Source: Hinthialibacter sp964556895 (lineage in GTDB: Bacteria; Hinthialibacterota; Hinthialibacteria; Hinthialibacterales; Hinthialibacteraceae). From it: DNA of 18,203 bases. The position numbers and the translations under genes were made by a program. A model generated the notes under the pieces. The model saw nothing but the letters and a program-made list of their open reading frames with translations. It was not told where the DNA came from and did no database searches. The stretch spans positions 1 to 18,203 of the forward strand of contig CAZKYC010000089.1 in NCBI GenBank assembly GCA_964556895.1, written 5' to 3'. Positions 14,062-18,203 of the stretch are shown one piece after another (the first letter of the stretch is position 1; the number at the start of each line of letters is the position of its first letter).

Positions 14062-16803
14062 ATGGGAGAGATTCGGCTCAACTGGAGTTTTGGCGAACCG
14101 CATGAAAATGACGGCGGGTTGGCGGTCGATTTCTATTACCAGACGGGCAAACATATCACTCTTCAGTTCGCCTGGCCGACGCGCCGCTTTACAGGCGCGG
14201 GTTCGCTGCCGCTTCAGGCGGGTGAGTCATCATCCAGCGCCTGGTTTGGCGCGTGGGACCACCAGGCCCAAGAGACGGGCCGTCGGCTTTATGACCTGTT
14301 AGGCCCTGAAGCGCAAAAAACGCTAATTCAGACTTTTGCCAACCTCAAAGATGACGAATCAGACCGCGCGTTAGTATTACAGTTCCCGATTCCCTCACGT
14401 GACGCCAAAGAACGATGCCTGGCGTTAGAGGATTTACCTTGGGAACTGCTTCACGACGGCGAGACCTATATCAGTTGGCGGTATGGGCTTCAGATCATCC
14501 GGTCTCACACCCGCGACAATGACCCTGTATCCAACCAAACCCTTGATGTCTCAACCTGGGGCGTGATTCTGGCGACGCCTTTTGCTGACGGCCACCAAGA
14601 TACTTTGGCCAACGCCGGACTGCCGACTCTTCCTCACAGCATTGAAGAAATCGACATGCTGCGCTCGCTTGAAGACTGGTCGGGTGGATTGGTCCGAATC
14701 TGGCCGCCGCCATCAAGACGTCGAGTTGGCGGCGTCCGGACATTACACCAGCTCGAAGCGGCGCTTCGCACATCACAGGGCGGCCCCAAAATGGTGCTTC
14801 ATTTTATCGGCCATGGAGTGATGGTTGATGACGAGCCCTGTTTATGTTTTGAAGATGACGATGGTGAGATGGATTATGTCTCGGTCTCACGGCTTCGCTC
14901 TGTGTTAACGTCTGTGAAAGAAAGCGACGCAAAGAAAACCATCCCGTCTATTTTCTTTTTAAACGCGTGCGGCTCTTCAAGCCGGGGGCGCTACTCAGCC
15001 GGGTTCGCATCAGGCCTTCATGATCTAGGCCTCTGTGTTTTGGGGTATCAGGCTGAGATCGAAGATAACGACAAACCGATTGTTGCGGCGCGGCGATTTT
15101 ATCAATCGCTCTGCATCGACCAGTCGCTGCAGACGCCTCATCTAAACCCCACCGCGATTGGCGCTGTAGAGGCCGCCCGGCGGTCGTTGCGCGGCCCTGA
15201 CACAGAATCGACGCCCTTATGGGGCCGTTTTCGGGCGTATATCCCTCCAGGCATCGATTTCTCCCCAAAAGGCCGCGGGTTGATGGAACGCTGCGTTCAG
15301 GGGATGTACACCCGCTCCGCCGACTGGTTGAATCCAAACGACTATACCGACCACATGTCGCTGGGATTTGTCATCGCTTTGGTTAGCGGCGTCATGTTGG
15401 GCGTCCAAAACCTGGCGTTTATTTTGCCTGAAGCCGTAGACCTGAGTTATCTGACATACGGCGAGATTATCAGCGAGTTGATTCGAATTTTTCTGATCGG
15501 GCCGCTTTCGTTTTTGGGCGCTTCGGTGTTCGCCGCCTGGCTAACTTGCAGCAACCACCAAAAGATCATTCACCGCTCAGAGTCTCCTGCCGCGTCTGGT
15601 CAAGACAGTTTTCCGTTTACGCCGTTTCCGCTCGCCTTGTTGGCGGGAACGATGTTCGGGGTGGGGTTTTCTTACACATTTTCGAGGCTTGATTTATTGA
15701 CGGCTCAGCTGGTCGGGTTGGCCCATGTTACCCAGTTGCCGGCGCCGCTCTTTTGGTATGGCCTAGTCGCGGTATTCAGCCTGTGCTTGACGGTCTTATT
15801 GAGCGTTTCAAGCGTGTACCACATTAAACGGCGAGATTCACTTCATTCATACGGGACCTTTTATCTGCTGACATTTGTGGTGTTCTGTCTTTTCATTCTA
15901 TATGTATTGTTCATATCCATTGAAGAAGAGGTCCTGTATTACCGCAAAATCGGATGGATGGCAGGCTCGTTTGCGATCATCACGATATTCGCGTTGAGCA
16001 CGATAAAAATCGTGAAAGAAGTTTCATGGCGTGCATCCAAGAAGCGCAAGCCATTGGTGGTGTTTTCATGGCGAAAGTTTTGGCCGCTGATCGGCAGCGC
16101 GGTGTTAGTGGCATTTTGTTACGCCTGGCTAGAGAATTCGGCCCGCTTCCCGACCGAGTTGATTCGCCAAACCATTCAACAACGCAAAACCGAAGTTGAA
16201 ACCGGCCAAACGACGCCCCGGGTTGTTCAAATCTTAGAGCGCGCCCTGCGTCAACGCGCCATCAGCGAAACGCCGGAATCGATCAGTGAAGCGGCGCAAG
16301 AAGACTGGCTGTTAAGCGTCGTCTACGCCGACAGCGCCTTATATGAATATATTCAAAGCGATAATGCTGAACTGCTTGAGAAATGTGAAGCGCTATTGGC
16401 GCGAGCCTCATCTCGCAGCCAAGAAGCCCAAGTCAGAGATTATTTTGAAAATATAGCAGCAATGATTCAGATCCTTCGAGCGGACAATATGGATACCTCT
16501 GATGAGAAGGAGTCACTTTACCAGAGAGCAATCGACCTTGCCCAACGGGCCGTTGATAAAGACCCGCGCAACTTCGCCTATCTTGATACGCTGGCGCGCG
16601 CAGAGGCCAAATTAGCGGTATTGACGCGAGACGCCAGCCTTTTGCGTCAAGCGCAGTCCCACGCCCGCCAGGCCCAATGGAGCGCTTTCTTTTTGCGCAG
16701 CCCACGGGCCGATGCGGTTCGCGCGTCGATTGACCAATTGGCCGGGTATATTGACGACCAACTAAAACAAATTACTAGCGGCGGTCTCAGCGCCGACGCA
16801 TAG
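14062..16803 (+). CDS. CHAT-domain (caspase-like) protease with seven membrane segments and a C-terminal TPR-like region
   Basis: A 913-aa multidomain protein. Residues about 1-115 are a beta-rich N-terminal region. The CHAT domain (about 115-400) contains LPWELLHDG (125-133) and the His-Cys pair of clan CD peptidases: H251 in LHFIGHG and C303 in FFLNACGSSS. Seven hydrophobic segments follow at about 433-455, 472-494, 519-541, 561-586, 598-620, 630-651 and 672-690. Basic loops (HIKRR, KKRKPLVVFSWRK) and acidic loops alternate as expected for a cytosolic CHAT domain. That topology puts the last roughly 220 residues outside the cytoplasm. This region is helical, and YQRAIDLAQRAVDKDPRNFAYLDTLA (820-845) reads as a TPR unit. 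The start ATG follows a weak GGACG site. The gene is divergent from the FecR gene and 53 bp before the FG-GAP gene. Protease activity is inferred from the intact dyad. Confidence 0.88.
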   Translation: MGEIRLNWSFGEPHENDGGLAVDFYYQTGKHITLQFAWPTRRFTGAGSLPLQAGESSSSAWFGAWDHQAQETGRRLYDLLGPEAQKTLIQTFANLKDDESDRALVLQFPIPSRDAKERCLALEDLPWELLHDGETYISWRYGLQIIRSHTRDNDPVSNQTLDVSTWGVILATPFADGHQDTLANAGLPTLPHSIEEIDMLRSLEDWSGGLVRIWPPPSRRRVGGVRTLHQLEAALRTSQGGPKMVLHFIGHGVMVDDEPCLCFEDDDGEMDYVSVSRLRSVLTSVKESDAKKTIPSIFFLNACGSSSRGRYSAGFASGLHDLGLCVLGYQAEIEDNDKPIVAARRFYQSLCIDQSLQTPHLNPTAIGAVEAARRSLRGPDTESTPLWGRFRAYIPPGIDFSPKGRGLMERCVQGMYTRSADWLNPNDYTDHMSLGFVIALVSGVMLGVQNLAFILPEAVDLSYLTYGEIISELIRIFLIGPLSFLGASVFAAWLTCSNHQKIIHRSESPAASGQDSFPFTPFPLALLAGTMFGVGFSYTFSRLDLLTAQLVGLAHVTQLPAPLFWYGLVAVFSLCLTVLLSVSSVYHIKRRDSLHSYGTFYLLTFVVFCLFILYVLFISIEEEVLYYRKIGWMAGSFAIITIFALSTIKIVKEVSWRASKKRKPLVVFSWRKFWPLIGSAVLVAFCYAWLENSARFPTELIRQTIQQRKTEVETGQTTPRVVQILERALRQRAISETPESISEAAQEDWLLSVVYADSALYEYIQSDNAELLEKCEALLARASSRSQEAQVRDYFENIAAMIQILRADNMDTSDEKESLYQRAIDLAQRAVDKDPRNFAYLDTLARAEAKLAVLTRDASLLRQAQSHARQAQWSAFFLRSPRADAVRASIDQLAGYIDDQLKQITSGGLSADA

Positions 16804-16856
16804 AATTTTTACCCAGTTTTTCGTACTATAGTCGCAATGAGATTGAGGAGAAAACC

Positions 16857-17972
16857 ATGAGACCACTTGCCTATTTCACTCTAGCAGCATTACTCAGCCT
16901 GCCCTGCCTTGCGTCAGAAACCGAACTCAAATGGGGCGTAACAACCATCAACGCCGACTCAAAATTTGAAGCGGCGGGCGTCGCCGATGTGAATGGCGAC
17001 GGCAAGAAAGACATTCTGTGCGGCGAGTTTTGGTATGAAGCGCCCAAATGGACAAAACACAAATTCGCCAGCCTTAAAGAAACTAACGAGTATTTCGACG
17101 ACTTCGCCCACGCCATGCAAGACGTCGACGCCGACGGCGACATCGACCTGATTTCATGCGCCTGGTTTAGCAAGAGCATCTTCTGGCGCGAAAACCCCAA
17201 TGCCTGTTGCGACGAATGGGCGGTTCACACCATTGACGCCCCCGGCAACATGGAAACAGGACTTGAGGTCGACCTCAATCAAGACGGCGAAATCGATTTT
17301 CTGCCCAACATAAGCACAGTGGTCGCCTGGTATGAAAAAACCCCCAAAAAGGCCGTCTGGACCAAACAAGAAGCCGGAAACGAAGGCGCGGGCCACGGCC
17401 TGGGTTATGGTGACATCAACAAAGACGGCGTCTTAGATCTGGCCACGCCTCACGGCTGGTATGAAGGCAAGAAGAAAGACGGCGCGCTTGAATGGGTATG
17501 GCATCCTGAATTTCAGCTGGGCACGGCCAGCGTGCCTATCGAAGTGCATGACGTGAACGGCGACGGTCTGAACGATGTCGTCTGGGGCATGGGCCACGAC
17601 TATGGCCTCTATTGGTTTGAGCAAACGCAAAAAGACGGCAAGCGCTCTTGGACCAAACACGAAATCGACAAATCGTGGTCGCAAGCCCACTACATTCGCA
17701 TCGTCGACCTAAAACAAAATGGCAAGAAATATCTCGTCACCGGAAAGCGCTATCGCGCCCATAATGGCAATGACCCAGGCGCCAACGACCCACTGTGTGT
17801 ATACGCTTATGAGTATGACAAAGCCAAAAAAGACTGGAAACGCCACACCATCCATGAAGGCGGAACGGTCGGATTCGGGCTAAACCCGGCTATCAATGAT
17901 ATCGACAATGATGGCGATATCGAGTTCATCCTCCCGGGTAAAAGCGGCCTCTATCTCGTTGAATTAAAATAG
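16857..17972 (+). CDS. Secreted FG-GAP/VCBS repeat protein, probable seven-bladed beta-propeller
   Basis: A 371-aa exported protein. The signal peptide covers 1-19 (MRPLAYFTLAALLSLPCLA, cleaved before SET). C17 is not in a lipobox. Six calcium-loop motifs of type DxDxDGxxD occur: 44-52, 89-97, 139-147, 186-194, 232-240 and 348-356. A degenerate one lies at 284-292 (DLKQNGKKY). Each precedes a hydrophobic strand, and WYE/WFE turns recur between them. Seven units at 45-64 residue spacing fit a seven-bladed propeller, as in integrin-alpha-like and VCBS proteins. The role is probably binding or scaffolding outside the cell; no catalytic site is evident. TGAGGAGA lies 6-8 nt before the ATG, the strongest ribosome-binding site in the window. 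It may be co-transcribed with the CHAT gene. It ends at a clear terminator. Confidence 0.9.
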   Translation: MRPLAYFTLAALLSLPCLASETELKWGVTTINADSKFEAAGVADVNGDGKKDILCGEFWYEAPKWTKHKFASLKETNEYFDDFAHAMQDVDADGDIDLISCAWFSKSIFWRENPNACCDEWAVHTIDAPGNMETGLEVDLNQDGEIDFLPNISTVVAWYEKTPKKAVWTKQEAGNEGAGHGLGYGDINKDGVLDLATPHGWYEGKKKDGALEWVWHPEFQLGTASVPIEVHDVNGDGLNDVVWGMGHDYGLYWFEQTQKDGKRSWTKHEIDKSWSQAHYIRIVDLKQNGKKYLVTGKRYRAHNGNDPGANDPLCVYAYEYDKAKKDWKRHTIHEGGTVGFGLNPAINDIDNDGDIEFILPGKSGLYLVELK

Positions 17973-18001
17973 ATTATCCGCCTTTATCTCACACGAATTA
18001 G

Positions 18002-18029
18002 AAGGGGCTGCCAAGGCCCCTTTTTTTTT
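18002..18029 (+). terminator. Rho-independent terminator of the FG-GAP gene
   Basis: AAGGGGC (18002-18008) and GCCCCTT (18016-18022) form a 7-bp GC-rich stem with a 7-nt loop, and a run of nine T residues starts at 18021. It sits 30 nt after the stop codon. Confidence 0.92.
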
Positions 18030-18108
18030 AGACCTAGTTCACAAATCCAATTAGGGAATATAAAAAAAAGAGGCTCATCCTAGATTTGGATACGTTCTCT
18101 CAAATTGA

Positions 18109-18203
18109 TTTATAGTAGTTGCCAGAATTATATGCGGATTGAGTTTATGTAACTGTATCTATCGCTGTCCGCCGCGGCGGATTCGGGCGCGCTTTACGCA
18201 CAT
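18109..18203 (+). repeat. 95-bp dispersed repeat, copy 2 (reaches the window edge)
   Basis: Same orientation and length as 2471-2565, with 7 mismatches. One difference turns the inner hairpin into the perfect palindrome CCGCCGCGGCGG. Another breaks the ATGTGCG/CGCACAT outer stem on the plus strand, but leaves a G-U pair if read on the minus strand. It lies 80 bp beyond the terminator of the FG-GAP gene. The window ends at the last repeat base, so the right boundary of the family is not certain. Confidence 0.85.

Overview
The window looks like a chromosomal segment of a Gram-negative-type bacterium from a poorly sampled lineage. It has roughly even base composition, short intergenic gaps and Shine-Dalgarno-led genes. 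It carries FG-GAP and FecR/YXWD-rich secreted proteins, a large YfhO-type membrane protein and a CHAT protease, a mix I associate with Planctomycetes-like and candidate-phylum genomes. This placement is inference; nothing here fixes the phylum. There is no phage, transposase, CRISPR array or rRNA.

Layout. A tRNA-Ala(GGC) lies at the left edge on the minus strand. Next is a two-gene operon (196-2453) encoding a small HAS-barrel-like protein and a HerA-type ATPase. A 336-bp gap between convergent genes holds two unrelated dispersed repeats: a 95-bp repeat and a 76-bp palindromic element. Then come an aldo/keto reductase (minus) and, divergently, a TlpA-like thioredoxin abutting a membrane-anchored DUF218/YdcF-like protein. 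Convergent to these is a minus-strand pair, a 937-aa YfhO-like membrane protein followed by an M20 metallopeptidase. Divergent from that pair is a polyprenyl-phosphate sugar-1-phosphate transferase. A second convergent gap (10787-11138) holds the other copy of the 76-bp element, inverted.

The right third is the most unusual part. A secreted FecR-domain protein with a Tyr/Trp/His-rich middle and a roughly 450-residue Ser/Arg-rich tail is divergent from a CHAT-domain (caspase-like) protein. That CHAT protein has seven predicted membrane segments and a C-terminal helical/TPR region. The two genes share a 202-bp control region with promoter-like and operator-like sequences. An FG-GAP/VCBS protein, probably a seven-bladed propeller, follows, ends at a clear intrinsic terminator, and is followed by the second copy of the 95-bp repeat at the window edge.

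How the genes relate. The sugar transferase, YfhO-like protein, DUF218 protein and thioredoxin fit cell-envelope and extracytoplasmic work. The FecR and CHAT pair may form an envelope-sensing and proteolysis module (inference). The strongest leads are the CHAT-7TM-TPR protein with its divergent FecR partner, and the two repeat families, which occupy convergent or terminal intergenic spaces.
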